A DNA stretch of 38,498 nucleotides from Kiritimatiellia bacterium. Lineage in GTDB: Bacteria > Verrucomicrobiota > Kiritimatiellia > RFP12 > UBA1067. The notes beneath the pieces are model-generated. The model had not been told where the DNA came from. It saw only the letters and a program-made list of their open reading frames with translations, and did not search any database. Made by a program: the position numbers and the translations under genes. The stretch lies in the NCBI GenBank assembly GCA_024405255.1, contig JAKSOY010000014.1, forward strand, positions 1 through 38,498. The letters are read 5' to 3'. Shown in pieces: positions 8,357 to 16,351 of this stretch; the stretch's first letter is position 1, and the number at the start of each line of letters is the position of its first letter.

Positions 8357-10936
8357 TCACTTTCCCGCTTCCGGCGTATTCCACCCCTTCACGGTGTAGA
8401 CGATGCGCCCCTTGTCGGACGGCGCTTCGATCGCGCTCGTCACCGATTCGCCCGGCAGCAACGAGAAGTAGTTGTCGGAATAATGGACCGGCGTCACATA
8501 GCGTCCCTGCGCATCCACGCCTTTGATGCGCACCATGAACGCGATCTTCGTGCCGACATTCTGCACGGTGAGTCCCGTCGCCGTCGACGTGACCTTGAGC
8601 GTGGTCGTCGGCAGTTTCGCGAGATCCTCGAACCCGTTCACGCAGGGTCCCGTCTCGCTCTTGGCGCCACCATACTTCGCGTTCGAACGCCAGTAGAATG
8701 TCGAGGCGATCTCGCGTCCCTTCTCAAGCAGTCGCAACTTGATGAAGTGCGGCTGCGTGAGCTTGAGATCGCCGAACGGAATCGTGAAGAGGTCGATGTG
8801 CGCTTCACCCGGAACCGTCGCCTCCGCCGTCTTCTCCCACACCTTGCGCGAATTGAAGTCGTACACTTCCGCACGCACCGCAAGCGTACGCGTCTCGTAG
8901 ATGTCGCTCACCACCGAAACGCGGTCCTTGAGGTATTCATACTGCGCGTGCAGCGGCTCCAGCGCATTCTTCTGCGCGAAGAAGCTCGCCGTCTGGTCGA
9001 GATCGTAGTCCCACGCGTGCGAACCGATCTGAGGGATCGGCGTATTGTTGTACCAGAAGAGCAGACCCGTCGCCGTCATCCGCGCCCGGTTCCACGTCTC
9101 CCACAACGCACGGTGCGCGAGTGCGTCGGCCGCCTGCGACTTGCGCGCATACTCGTCCAGGGACGACGAAACGCCATACCCGTTCACATGCTTGTGGTGG
9201 AAGGCCGTCATCTGGTCGAATCCGCCGCCTTCACGGTACTTCCACGCCGCCACGTTCATCGGCCACAGCAGCTTTTCCGGCATGAACGCCCGCAGCTGCT
9301 CGACACACGGCAGCGCACATGTACCATACTCGGGGTTGAAACCATACACGCGGCTGCCGCGCGGACTCGCCGTGTCCTCATAGTACCGCATCGGATTCAC
9401 CGGGAAGTACGGCGAACCGTCATGCACGCCGTCGCATTCGCTTTGCATCATCCAACTCGTCGTGCCCGTGAGCGCCTTCACCAGCTGCTCCGTACCCGAA
9501 ACCTCCGTGGACTCGTTTGACGCCACATAGTGCACAAGCGACGCATGCGAACGAATGCGCTTGACCGAATCGGAGACATTCGCGAGATAAAGCTGCGTGT
9601 CGTCCGGATGGCGCGTATCGCCTGTCATCCAGAACTCCTGCCACACGAGCAGTCCATACTCGTCGCAAAGCTGATAGAAGTAGTCGCTCTCCACAATGCC
9701 GCCACCCCAGAGGCGCACCAGGTTCACACCGCTCTCCGCCGTCAAGCGCAGCTCCTTCGCCATGCGTGCGTTGTCCGTCTTGAGCATTGCCTCCGGAATC
9801 CAGTTCGTCCCGCGGATGAATACTTTCTTCCCGTTCACATAGAACTGGCGCGCACCCTTCGGCCCCGACTGATCGCTCGTCGCCTGTCGCACACCGAAAC
9901 GGATCTGCGCCCGATCGGAACAGACCCACCATTTCTTCTTGCTGCCCTTTTCAACCTGCAGCTCCACGCGCGCCGTGTAGAGGTTCTGCGGTCCCTTGTT
10001 GCGCGGCCACCAGAGTTTCGGACGGGACAACTTCGCCGTGAGCGGAACGGTCCGTCGTTCGCCGCGAATCAGCATGATCTTCTCGGACTTCGCCACCTCT
10101 TGCCCATCGACGAACCAATGCAGCACGCAGCCACGCCGCCCCGTCGCGACATTGTGCAGGTCGACTTCGCAGGTCAGCGTCGCTTCGGAGAAGTCTTTGT
10201 TCAGGGCCGTCCGCACATACGGCGCGTCAAGACGCACGTCGTCCGTCGCGAAGAACGTGATGTCACGCCAAATGCCCGTATTGCGGTCGCGGATGCCGTC
10301 GTTGAACGTGAAGTCCCAGCCGGCGGACATCAGCATCGTCACATTGCGCCCGATTTCGCCGTCGCCACCATTGTGGAATTCGCCGTTCGCCGCCCCCCAG
10401 ACCTTCGGCTTCACGGTGCCGGGATGATCGACCGGCCACACTTTCACCAGAAGCGCATTGGCCTCCCCCGCCTTGACGAAGCCCGTCACGTCCACGGCGT
10501 TACGCGCGAACATGCCGGCCGTCGAAGCCGCGAGGTGTCCATTGAGATAGATTTCACTGCGGTAGTTGATGCCTTCGGGACGCATCCACACCGTCTTGCC
10601 TTTGAAATCCGCCGGCAGCTTCACCGTTGTACGGAACGTTGCCGTATAGAAGTCGCGATTCTGGCTGAGGTCGGGAATAAGCTTCCGCTCGAGCTGGTTG
10701 TTGAGCCCCCAATAGGGATCGGGAACCTTCTTGTTTGCAACGAGCGTCCCCAGCACGGTACCCGGCACCTTCGCCGGCATCCAGTCGTTCGGCGCCGTAG
10801 CCTGAGCCATCTCCCACGTGCCATCAGCACGCACCACGGTCCGCATTTCAAACGGCGCCGAAGCGCCCCCACAGACACACGCCAGCACGCAGCCGACGAT
10901 TCCAACCAACACTTTTTTCGAGAAAGTAATTTTCAT
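8357..10936 (-). CDS. Exported glycoside hydrolase family 2 (beta-mannosidase / exo-beta-glucosaminidase-like)
   Basis: 859 aa with a signal peptide (MKITFSKKVLVGIVGCVLAC..., cleavage near GGASA). The N-terminal GH2 sugar-binding domain is recognisable by WMPAKVPGTVLGTLV and YWGLNNQ, then immunoglobulin-like parts, then the TIM barrel from about residue 360 (GKKVFIRGTNWIPEAM). E475 in ASNES is the likely acid/base and E536 in NPEYG the likely nucleophile, in agreement with GH2. The VPGTV/GTNWIP signatures point to the mannosidase and exo-glucosaminidase branch rather than LacZ. A C-terminal beta domain follows. There is no Shine-Dalgarno: the ATG stands 6 nt after TATAAT, so the mRNA may be leaderless. 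The exact substrate cannot be told. Confidence 0.88.
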   Translation of the reverse strand: MKITFSKKVLVGIVGCVLACVCGGASAPFEMRTVVRADGTWEMAQATAPNDWMPAKVPGTVLGTLVANKKVPDPYWGLNNQLERKLIPDLSQNRDFYTATFRTTVKLPADFKGKTVWMRPEGINYRSEIYLNGHLAASTAGMFARNAVDVTGFVKAGEANALLVKVWPVDHPGTVKPKVWGAANGEFHNGGDGEIGRNVTMLMSAGWDFTFNDGIRDRNTGIWRDITFFATDDVRLDAPYVRTALNKDFSEATLTCEVDLHNVATGRRGCVLHWFVDGQEVAKSEKIMLIRGERRTVPLTAKLSRPKLWWPRNKGPQNLYTARVELQVEKGSKKKWWVCSDRAQIRFGVRQATSDQSGPKGARQFYVNGKKVFIRGTNWIPEAMLKTDNARMAKELRLTAESGVNLVRLWGGGIVESDYFYQLCDEYGLLVWQEFWMTGDTRHPDDTQLYLANVSDSVKRIRSHASLVHYVASNESTEVSGTEQLVKALTGTTSWMMQSECDGVHDGSPYFPVNPMRYYEDTASPRGSRVYGFNPEYGTCALPCVEQLRAFMPEKLLWPMNVAAWKYREGGGFDQMTAFHHKHVNGYGVSSSLDEYARKSQAADALAHRALWETWNRARMTATGLLFWYNNTPIPQIGSHAWDYDLDQTASFFAQKNALEPLHAQYEYLKDRVSVVSDIYETRTLAVRAEVYDFNSRKVWEKTAEATVPGEAHIDLFTIPFGDLKLTQPHFIKLRLLEKGREIASTFYWRSNAKYGGAKSETGPCVNGFEDLAKLPTTTLKVTSTATGLTVQNVGTKIAFMVRIKGVDAQGRYVTPVHYSDNYFSLLPGESVTSAIEAPSDKGRIVYTVKGWNTPEAGK

Positions 10937-10942
10937 GCGAAT

Positions 10943-10951
10943 ATTATACCA
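10943..10951 (-). promoter_or_regulatory. Extended -10 (TGGTATAAT) directly before the GH2 start codon
   Basis: The minus strand reads TGGTATAAT (10951-10943), then 6 nt, then ATG. Transcription normally begins 6-8 nt after the -10 hexamer, i.e. at or next to the A of the start codon. No good -35 is seen, as expected for an extended -10 promoter. Confidence 0.7.
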
Positions 10952-11054
10952 AATCCGCACAACCATATCATCAACATCTTGCGACACGGTTCTTTCGACG
11001 ATCTGATTTCAAACAACGGCACCTGATATGGCGATAGTATCGCCGACAGAGAAC

Positions 11055-11250
11055 GAACAATCAGAACAATCAAACAATCGAACAATCAAGCAATCCGAAC
11101 AATCGAACAATCCGAACAATCAAACAATCCGAACAATCAAACAATCCGAACAATCAAACAATCCGAACAATCGAACAATCCGAACAATCAAACAATCCGA
11201 ACAATCGAACAATCAGAACAATCGAACAATCCAAACAATCGAACAATCAA
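11055..11250. repeat. Minisatellite array of GAACAATCN / AACAATCN units
   Basis: About 196 bp made of alternating 9- and 8-bp units built on AACAATC. Much of it is a 17-bp higher-order unit (GAACAATCA + AACAATCC). The array starts inside the TGA stop of the neighbouring 120-aa gene and extends away from it. Together with the GH2 promoter it fills the 310-bp stretch 10937-11246, which has no convincing gene; an open frame through the repeats (11028-11264, +) is pure S/N/Q/T/I low complexity. Confidence 0.9.
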
Positions 11251-11609
11251 ATGCCTTCAGCTGAATCACAATAGTAGGCATGTCCGGTCGAATACCAGAT
11301 CCCCTCTTGTTCAGGATCGGTGAATGTTGGAGACGATACAATGTCGTCGTCCATGAAAATTTCCTGCTTGAACAATTCCGGTGGAATATAACCACACCAA
11401 GTAAACTCAACAGTCAATTCGGGATCATCTTGATAATCCTGTCGAACCGCCTTCTCCACACAAGCCAATGCCGCCTCCTGCGACAAGGCCGAGCAACCAA
11501 ATTCCTGAAGGAACCCAGCGACCTCTTGTGTGTGCCCTTCGCTCATTTCCACTCTCATTGGACTGGAGAACTGGACATCTACATTAATGTAAAAAGCTTT
11601 TAATTGCAT
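11247..11609 (-). CDS. Small acidic protein of unknown function
   Basis: 120 aa, rich in acidic residues (EVEMSEGH, DDPELTVEF, EIFMDDDIVSS, FTDPEQEG). No signal peptide, membrane segment or motif that I recognise. The ATG at 11609 follows a strong ribosome site (AAGGAGG, about 11 nt upstream), which supports it as a real gene. The predicted pattern of alternating short strands and helices suggests a small globular cytoplasmic protein. The stop codon lies in the first unit of the tandem repeat array. It is 129 nt downstream of the UDG-like gene on the same strand and may be transcribed separately. Confidence 0.7.
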   Translation of the reverse strand: MQLKAFYINVDVQFSSPMRVEMSEGHTQEVAGFLQEFGCSALSQEAALACVEKAVRQDYQDDPELTVEFTWCGYIPPELFKQEIFMDDDIVSSPTFTDPEQEGIWYSTGHAYYCDSAEGI

Positions 11610-11738
11610 GGACAACAACCTCCTTCCTACCTGCCGTCAACTTCTAACCATTCCCGCCCACAAAAGCCGTAGCACATGCATTCTCTCTCGGAAGTTCTTG
11701 AAGTGTCCGCACAATCAATTCAAACATAAGTCACATCG

Positions 11739-12404
11739 TCATCGAGAGACTGTCGGCGGTTTTTTGCCCAGGCGCGCGAGGGCACTTTTCAAATCGCTCC
11801 AGATCTGCCGCTTCGCCTTCGTGAGGCCTTCGACATCGGAACCGAAATAGGAGAGGATGCGCTCGGGCGAATACGTGACAACGGTCGGCACATCGGCAAC
11901 CGTGAGCCAGAGTCCCAGCGACGCCCGCTGGCCCGGCGCGAACACCTTGAACGCTTCGCGTCCTAAAACGACATAGACCCGCGCCGCCGGCTTCACCGTA
12001 GCGGCCGTCGCCGCATCGACGACCGTCACCTCACCCTTCTTGTAGCCCATCGCCAGGATCATCTTCCCAAGCAACTGCGCCGCTTCGCCCTGCGGACGCC
12101 GCTCGGCGATAAACGAGACATCGACAACGCCACTTGGCACTGTCGCCCCCCCCGCAGGCTTCGCCGCCGCTTGCGGTACGGGCGTCAAAGAAGGTCTCTG
12201 CTGTTGTGCAGGCGCAGAAACGGTCGCGGCAGGCGCGGGTTGAGGTGACGCGACCGGTTGAGCCACGGATTGAGGCGCGGGCTGAGGTGCGGGGCGCATG
12301 GGCACCAAGAGCGCACGGTCACAATCGACCGTGCGCACGCCGAGCTCGCGCTCGAGTTCGAGTGCCTGTTCAAAGGCACCGAGGATTTCGTCGAAATCCG
12401 TCAC
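11739..12404 (-). CDS. Degenerate uracil-DNA glycosylase (family 4)-like protein
   Basis: 221 aa. An N-terminal helix ([23 protein letters not shown]) and a proline/alanine/glutamine linker (about 36-88) resemble the N-terminus of family 4 uracil-DNA glycosylases. The second half keeps the fold pattern: [43 protein letters not shown], and [14 protein letters not shown] at the end. The catalytic block GEAPG is replaced by AERRP, the region with KCRPP is deleted, and the four Fe-S cysteines are gone (the only cysteine is C28). It is therefore unlikely to remove uracil by the known mechanism. The GTG start overlaps the galE stop as GTGA, so it is translationally coupled to galE. Its role is unknown. 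Confidence 0.65.
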   Translation of the reverse strand: MTDFDEILGAFEQALELERELGVRTVDCDRALLVPMRPAPQPAPQSVAQPVASPQPAPAATVSAPAQQQRPSLTPVPQAAAKPAGGATVPSGVVDVSFIAERRPQGEAAQLLGKMILAMGYKKGEVTVVDAATAATVKPAARVYVVLGREAFKVFAPGQRASLGLWLTVADVPTVVTYSPERILSYFGSDVEGLTKAKRQIWSDLKSALARLGKKPPTVSR

Positions 12405-13426
12405 TGTCCCTTATAGCCGTAGGGATTCTGCGACTGCCAACGCCAGAGGTCTTCGCACATCTTTTCGATGCCGCGTTCGGCCTTCCAGTTGAGTTCCGCC
12501 GCCGCAAGTGCCGGATCGGCCCAGCACTCGGCGATGTCGCCCGGACGACGCGGCTTGATCACATACGGCACCTTCTTCCCGCTGGCGGCCTCGAAGGCCT
12601 TGACGATCTGAAGCACCGAATAGCCGTTGCCCGTACCGAGGTTGTAGATCTTGAAGCCCGGCTTCGTCGCCAGATTTTCGATCGCGCGCAGATGGCCGAT
12701 CGCGAGGTCCACCACATGGATGTAGTCGCGAATGCCCGTTCCGTCCGGCGTCGGATAGTCGTTGCCGAACACATTGAGCTCTTTAAGGCGACCCACCGCG
12801 ACCTGCGCCACATACGGCAGCAGGTTGTTCGGGATGCCGGCCGGATCCTCACCGATGCGACCGCTCTCGTGGGCGCCGATCGGATTGAAGTAGCGCAGCA
12901 GAATCGTATTCCACTCGGGATCCGCCTTCTGCACATCGCGGAAGACCTGCTCCATCATCAACTTCGTCCAACCGTACGGATTCGTGCAGCCAGGCGTGGG
13001 GAAGTCTTCACGGATCGGCACGCTCTGCGGCTGACCGTAGACCGTTGCCGAGCTGGAGAACACGATGTTCTTGCAGTTGTGCGCCGCCAGCACCTTGAGC
13101 AACGTGAAGGTTCCGCCGAGGTTGTTGTTGTAGTACTTCAGCGGAATCTTCGTGGACTCGCCCACGGCCTTGAGCGCGGCGAAATGGATCGTCGCGTCAA
13201 ACGGCTTTTCGGCCGCGACCACTTTGTCCAGCGCCGCCTCGTCACGAATGTCGAGGTTGTAGAACTTCGGGGCCTTGCCGCCCGCCAGTTCCGTCACGCG
13301 CTTCAGCGACTCTTCCGAAGAGTTGCAGAGATTATCGACAACGACAACCTCGTGCCCCGCCTTCAGAAGCTCCAACGTCGTGTGGCTGCCGATGTAGCCC
13401 GCACCGCCCGTAACCAGAATCTTCAT
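12401..13426 (-). CDS. galE: UDP-glucose 4-epimerase
   Basis: 341 aa, standard length. Interconverts UDP-glucose and UDP-galactose in sugar nucleotide metabolism. The NAD-binding motif [10 protein letters not shown] lies at 6-15. The catalytic serine/tyrosine/lysine set is SSSATVYG and Y151-G-W-T-K155. GalE-type sequences [24 protein letters not shown] and [10 protein letters not shown] are present. The ATG at 13426 has GGAG 7 nt upstream. It stands 37 nt downstream of efp and overlaps the next gene by 4 nt, so efp-galE-UDG-like form one operon. Confidence 0.95.
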   Translation of the reverse strand: MKILVTGGAGYIGSHTTLELLKAGHEVVVVDNLCNSSEESLKRVTELAGGKAPKFYNLDIRDEAALDKVVAAEKPFDATIHFAALKAVGESTKIPLKYYNNNLGGTFTLLKVLAAHNCKNIVFSSSATVYGQPQSVPIREDFPTPGCTNPYGWTKLMMEQVFRDVQKADPEWNTILLRYFNPIGAHESGRIGEDPAGIPNNLLPYVAQVAVGRLKELNVFGNDYPTPDGTGIRDYIHVVDLAIGHLRAIENLATKPGFKIYNLGTGNGYSVLQIVKAFEAASGKKVPYVIKPRRPGDIAECWADPALAAAELNWKAERGIEKMCEDLWRWQSQNPYGYKGQ

Positions 13427-13463
13427 GCGTGTTCTCCGATCAGCAATCGAACCGTCAATCGCC

Positions 13464-14039
13464 TTACTTCGTCGCCACGCGGTCGTTGTACTCGCCCGTT
13501 TCCGTGTTGATACGCACGGTGTCGCCTTCGTTGATGAAGAGCGGAACGGCGCACACATAGCCACCTTCGACCGTCGCCGGCTTCGTGACCTTGCCCGAGG
13601 CCGTGTTGCCCTTCACGCCGGGCTCGACCTTGATGACCTTGCGCTCGACGAGCTGCGGGAGGTCGACGCCGATGACCGCGTCGTTGAAGAAGAGCGCCTT
13701 GACTTCCATCTCGTCCATGAGGAAGTACTTCTTGTCGCCCATGACATCGGTCGCCACGCGGATTTCCTCGAAATTCTCGTCCGTGAACACGAACGCCGTG
13801 CCGTCGTCGTACGAATACGTCACGCTGCGCTGAATGAGTTCCGGCTTCTCGAACTTGTCGCCCGAACGATAGCTGCGGGTGATGTTGCCGCCCGAAATCA
13901 GGTTGTGCAACGTGCAGTTGTAGATCGCCTGGCCCTTGCCCGGCTTCGAGAAATCGAAGACCGTGATTTCATACGGCTCGCCGTCGATCAGAATCTTCAC
14001 ACCCTTGTGCAGTTCGCCTGCGCCAATAACTTCCGCCAT
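13464..14039 (-). CDS. efp: Translation elongation factor P
   Basis: 191 aa with the three beta domains of EF-P, which relieves ribosome stalling at proline stretches. The modified residue lies in the loop SKPGKGQA: K35 corresponds to the lysine that EpmA/EpmB-type enzymes modify in E. coli (an arginine would indicate EarP). Neither modifying enzyme is in the window. The C-terminal GEYNDRVA segment shows a small change from the usual GEYVSRV pattern. The ATG at 14039 has AAAGGAG about 9 nt upstream. First gene of the efp-galE-UDG-like operon, with a clear promoter upstream. Confidence 0.96.
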   Translation of the reverse strand: MAEVIGAGELHKGVKILIDGEPYEITVFDFSKPGKGQAIYNCTLHNLISGGNITRSYRSGDKFEKPELIQRSVTYSYDDGTAFVFTDENFEEIRVATDVMGDKKYFLMDEMEVKALFFNDAVIGVDLPQLVERKVIKVEPGVKGNTASGKVTKPATVEGGYVCAVPLFINEGDTVRINTETGEYNDRVATK

Positions 14040-14080
14040 TTTATTCGCTCCTTTAGTTTTACAGAAATGGAATGAAGGAT

Positions 14081-14109
14081 ATTATATCAAAATCCACCGC
14101 ACGGGACAA
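14081..14109 (-). promoter_or_regulatory. Promoter of the efp operon
   Basis: TTGTCC (14109-14104) and TATAAT (14086-14081) with a 17-nt spacer; TGA before the -10 also gives an extended -10. The -35 lies inside the dyad GGGACAAGTCCC (14103-14114), which could be an operator or coincidence. Confidence 0.75.
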
Positions 14110-14124
14110 GTCCCTCTACTCCGC

Positions 14125-14160
14125 AAAAAAGAAAAGAACCCCGTTCGAAATTGAACGAGG
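14125..14160 (-). terminator. Rho-independent terminator after tRNA-Arg
   Basis: 8-bp stem (arms 14153-14160 and 14139-14146, one G.U pair) with a 6-nt loop, followed on the minus strand by a T-rich tail ending in six T. It separates the tRNA transcript from the efp promoter. Confidence 0.88.
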
Positions 14161-14170
14161 TACTTTGGAT

Positions 14171-14247
14171 TGGTGCGACTGACTGGGATCGAACCAGCAA
14201 CCTTCGGCTTCGGAGGCCAACGCTCTATCCAATTGAGCTACAGTCGC
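14171..14247 (-). tRNA. tRNA-Arg (anticodon CCG)
   Basis: Full cloverleaf on the minus strand: acceptor GCGACTG/CAGTCGC, D-arm GCTC/GAGC, anticodon stem TTGGC/GCCGA with loop CTCCGAA (anticodon CCG), 5-nt variable loop, T-arm GCTGG/CCAGT with TTCGATC, discriminator A. The CCA end is encoded (14173-14171). CCG reads the arginine codon CGG. Confidence 0.96.
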
Positions 14248-14261
14248 AAAAGAGGTTCTCG

Positions 14262-14414
14262 CCGCTTCGCTCACGCGCTTCTCGGCGAGACGGGCGGATG
14301 GCTCTCGCCGATCCGCTTGTTCCGCTTCGCTCACGCGCTTCTCGGCGAGACGGTCGAATGGCACTCGCCGATCCGCTTGTTCCGCTTCGCTCACGCGCTT
14401 CTCGGCGAGACGGT
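14262..14414. repeat. 60-bp direct tandem repeat, 2.5 copies
   Basis: Exact period 60: copies start at 14262, 14322 and 14382 (the last is partial, to 14414). Copies 1 and 2 differ at only a few bases around 14293-14303. Each full copy contains an 8-bp inverted repeat (TCGGCGAG at 14282-14289, CTCGCCGA at 14304-14311 in copy 1). It fills the gap between the tRNA and the exported protein gene. An open frame on the minus strand through the repeats has no other support. Confidence 0.9.
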
Positions 14415-14418
14415 CACA

Positions 14419-15144
14419 TCAGAAGTAGCAGTTGAAGATCGGGAGGAACGGAACCTTATTGTCCGTGATGATGTTGATGAGACCGACCTGGAAACCCGCC
14501 GTGCAGGTCGCCGCATAGTTGATGAGGCCGAGCTGCGCACCACGGAGGTCATCCGTCATGTTGAACAGAAGCGACGTCTGGAAGCCGTGCACGCGACGGG
14601 CGAAGGTCGCACCGCCGGCGATCTGCCAGCCCCACATATCCTCGCGAACCATGCTCGTGAGACCCGCGATCGAGAGACCGTAGAACGAACGATCAACACC
14701 CGCACCGAGACCATCGATCGTCAGACCGTACGCCCCACGGTTCACGCCGACGGCGTCGATGTTGATACCCATGAACTCGCCGTTGCAGAGGTTCACCGCG
14801 GAAACCGTCAGACCGCTCGCATCGCGATTCGCGAGGTTGCAGCAGAGCGCAGCCTGGAAACCGTTCATGTTGAGACGGGCCACATTCGCGAGACCGCCAA
14901 TCTGGATGCCGTCCATCTTGTTGGCATCGCTGTAGAGGAAGTTCACGTCAAGGCCGAAAATATCCCAGTCGAAACCCCAGGGGAGCGAAACAGGCGTACC
15001 GATACCGACACGAAGCACCGTGTAACCATAGGAAACCGGATCCGGTGCACGGCCCGCGACGGGCGCTTCCTGCGCGAAGGACGGCTGAACGGCGAACGCG
15101 GCAAGCGCGAACGCGAAAAGACCACTCTTGACGATATTCTTCAT
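14419..15144 (-). CDS. Exported glycine-rich repeat protein, function unknown
   Basis: 241 aa with a clear signal peptide (MKNIVKSGLFAFALAAFAVQ, cleavage after PSFAQ). After a linker, residues about 75-230 consist of degenerate repeats of the form G-h-x-h-x-G-L-h-N/A (DGIQIGGLANVA, NGFQAALCCNLA, GAYGLTIDGLGA, SFYGLSIAGLTS, RGAQLGLINYA, AGFQVGLINII), ending VPFLPIFNCYF. Similar repeat proteins with such a PFLP-like end are common as uncharacterised surface or outer-membrane-associated proteins in many phyla; a short beta solenoid or barrel is likely. Start at 15144 with AAGGAG 6 nt upstream and a strong promoter. Monocistronic by context. Confidence 0.75.
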   Translation of the reverse strand: MKNIVKSGLFAFALAAFAVQPSFAQEAPVAGRAPDPVSYGYTVLRVGIGTPVSLPWGFDWDIFGLDVNFLYSDANKMDGIQIGGLANVARLNMNGFQAALCCNLANRDASGLTVSAVNLCNGEFMGINIDAVGVNRGAYGLTIDGLGAGVDRSFYGLSIAGLTSMVREDMWGWQIAGGATFARRVHGFQTSLLFNMTDDLRGAQLGLINYAATCTAGFQVGLINIITDNKVPFLPIFNCYF

Positions 15145-15187
15145 TTGTTCTCCTTGTGAATTTCTGAAATCTGCTAGACGAGACAAA

Positions 15188-15216
15188 ATGATACAAAATT
15201 CTGTGGTGAAAGTCAA
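15188..15216 (-). promoter_or_regulatory. Promoter of the exported repeat protein gene
   Basis: TTGACT (15216-15211) and TATCAT (15193-15188) with a 17-nt spacer, each five of six consensus bases. Located between the IDH stop and the exported protein gene on the minus strand; it predicts strong sigma-70 type expression. Confidence 0.75.
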
Positions 15217-15244
15217 TGCCGAATTGGTTTTTATCCATAAAATG

Positions 15245-16351
15245 TCAAAGTGCGAGCGCCTGCGTGAAAGCCTCGCATGTCGCCCCTTCCCGCGTGCCGT
15301 CGACCGTGAGGGGACAGTCCCCCAGCGCCCGCGCAAGACGGTCGGCCGCCTCCGTACGGCCGATATGCCGCAAAAGCAGCACCGCCGCCGAAAGGATGCT
15401 CATGGGATTCGCCCACGCCGCCAGTCCCGCCTCCACCAAGCGCGGAGCCGAACCGTGGATGGCTTCGAACAGCGCAGAGCGATCGCCGATGTTGGCACTG
15501 CCGGCCGTTCCGACGCCACCTTGGATCTGTGCAGCTTCATCCGTGAGAATGTCGCCGTAGAGGTTGGGCGTCAGGATCACCTCGAATTCGCGCCGCAGCG
15601 TCGGATTGACCAGGTTCGCCGCCATGATGTCGACATACCAGTCGTCGACGGCGATTTCCGGATAGTCCGCCGCCACTTCGTGCGCGATCGCCGCGAAACG
15701 TCCATCCGTCTTCTTCAGGATGTTGGCCTTGGTGACAATCGACACCCGCCGCTTTCCCGCCTGTCGCGCGTATTCAAAGGCCGCCCGCGCAATCCGACGC
15801 GTACCGACATCGGTCGTCACCTTGAAGTCGACGCACATTCCCTCGAGTTCTATCCCACACGAGCCCAGCGCATACTCGCCTTCCGTGTTCTCGCGGAAGA
15901 AGGTCCAATCGATTCCCTCTTCCGGTACCGTAATCGGACGCACATTCGCGTAGAGGTCGAGTTCGCGCCGGAGCGTGACGTTCGCACTGGCGAGCGTCCC
16001 GCCCATCGGCGTTGTGGTGGGGCCCTTCAGAATGACATCGCACGCCTTGACGGCTTCCAGCACATCCGTCGGCACGCTCTCCCCGAGTTGTAGACGACGC
16101 TCCAGCGTGAGGCCGTCTATCCGTCGCAGGACGATGCGCCCCTCGGCGATTTCTTTCGCGAGCAGCCGTTGCAACACGGTTGTCGCGGCGGACATGATGA
16201 CCGGACCGATCCCGTCGCCGTCGATGAGACCGATCGTCACGGTGTTCTTCTTCGCGAAGTCCGTCCTCGGGCCCGCCATCGTTTCGATACGCTGCCGCTG
16301 TTCTTCGAGAAGGCGCACCAAATGTGCGGCGGCTTTTTCAAGTTCGTTCAT
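15245..16351 (-). CDS. icd: Isocitrate dehydrogenase (isocitrate/isopropylmalate dehydrogenase family)
   Basis: 368 aa. In this family isocitrate enzymes carry a serine and asparagine before the arginines that bind substrate; here SANVTLRRELDLYANVRP fits isocitrate rather than isopropylmalate dehydrogenase. GDGIGP near the N-terminus, FRENTEGEYALG, the metal-binding NLYGDILTDEAAQ and EAIHGSAP are all present. The coenzyme residues after HGSAP (R-L) do not match the textbook NAD or NADP pattern, so cofactor is left open. The first 35 residues are an additional helix. The ATG overlaps the aconitase stop as ATGA. With Re-citrate synthase and aconitase this completes the route to 2-oxoglutarate, supporting the IDH call; leuB remains the alternative, but no other leu gene is here. 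Confidence 0.8.
   Translation of the reverse strand: MNELEKAAAHLVRLLEEQRQRIETMAGPRTDFAKKNTVTIGLIDGDGIGPVIMSAATTVLQRLLAKEIAEGRIVLRRIDGLTLERRLQLGESVPTDVLEAVKACDVILKGPTTTPMGGTLASANVTLRRELDLYANVRPITVPEEGIDWTFFRENTEGEYALGSCGIELEGMCVDFKVTTDVGTRRIARAAFEYARQAGKRRVSIVTKANILKKTDGRFAAIAHEVAADYPEIAVDDWYVDIMAANLVNPTLRREFEVILTPNLYGDILTDEAAQIQGGVGTAGSANIGDRSALFEAIHGSAPRLVEAGLAAWANPMSILSAAVLLLRHIGRTEAADRLARALGDCPLTVDGTREGATCEAFTQALAL

Noticed and set aside
11055..11250. CRISPR array
   Set aside because: Units are 8-9 bp without unique spacers and no cas genes are present.
11028..11264. 78-codon frame through the AACAATC repeats
   Set aside because: Encodes only S/N/Q/T/I repeats produced by the array; no independent support.
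14116..14394. 92-codon minus-strand frame with 20-residue repeats
   Set aside because: It is read from the 60-bp tandem repeat and then runs through the tRNA and terminator, so it cannot be a normal gene.
15245..16351. leuB (3-isopropylmalate dehydrogenase)
   Set aside because: The SxN-type substrate motif and coupling to aconitase and Re-citrate synthase favour isocitrate dehydrogenase; no leuA/C/D genes are here.
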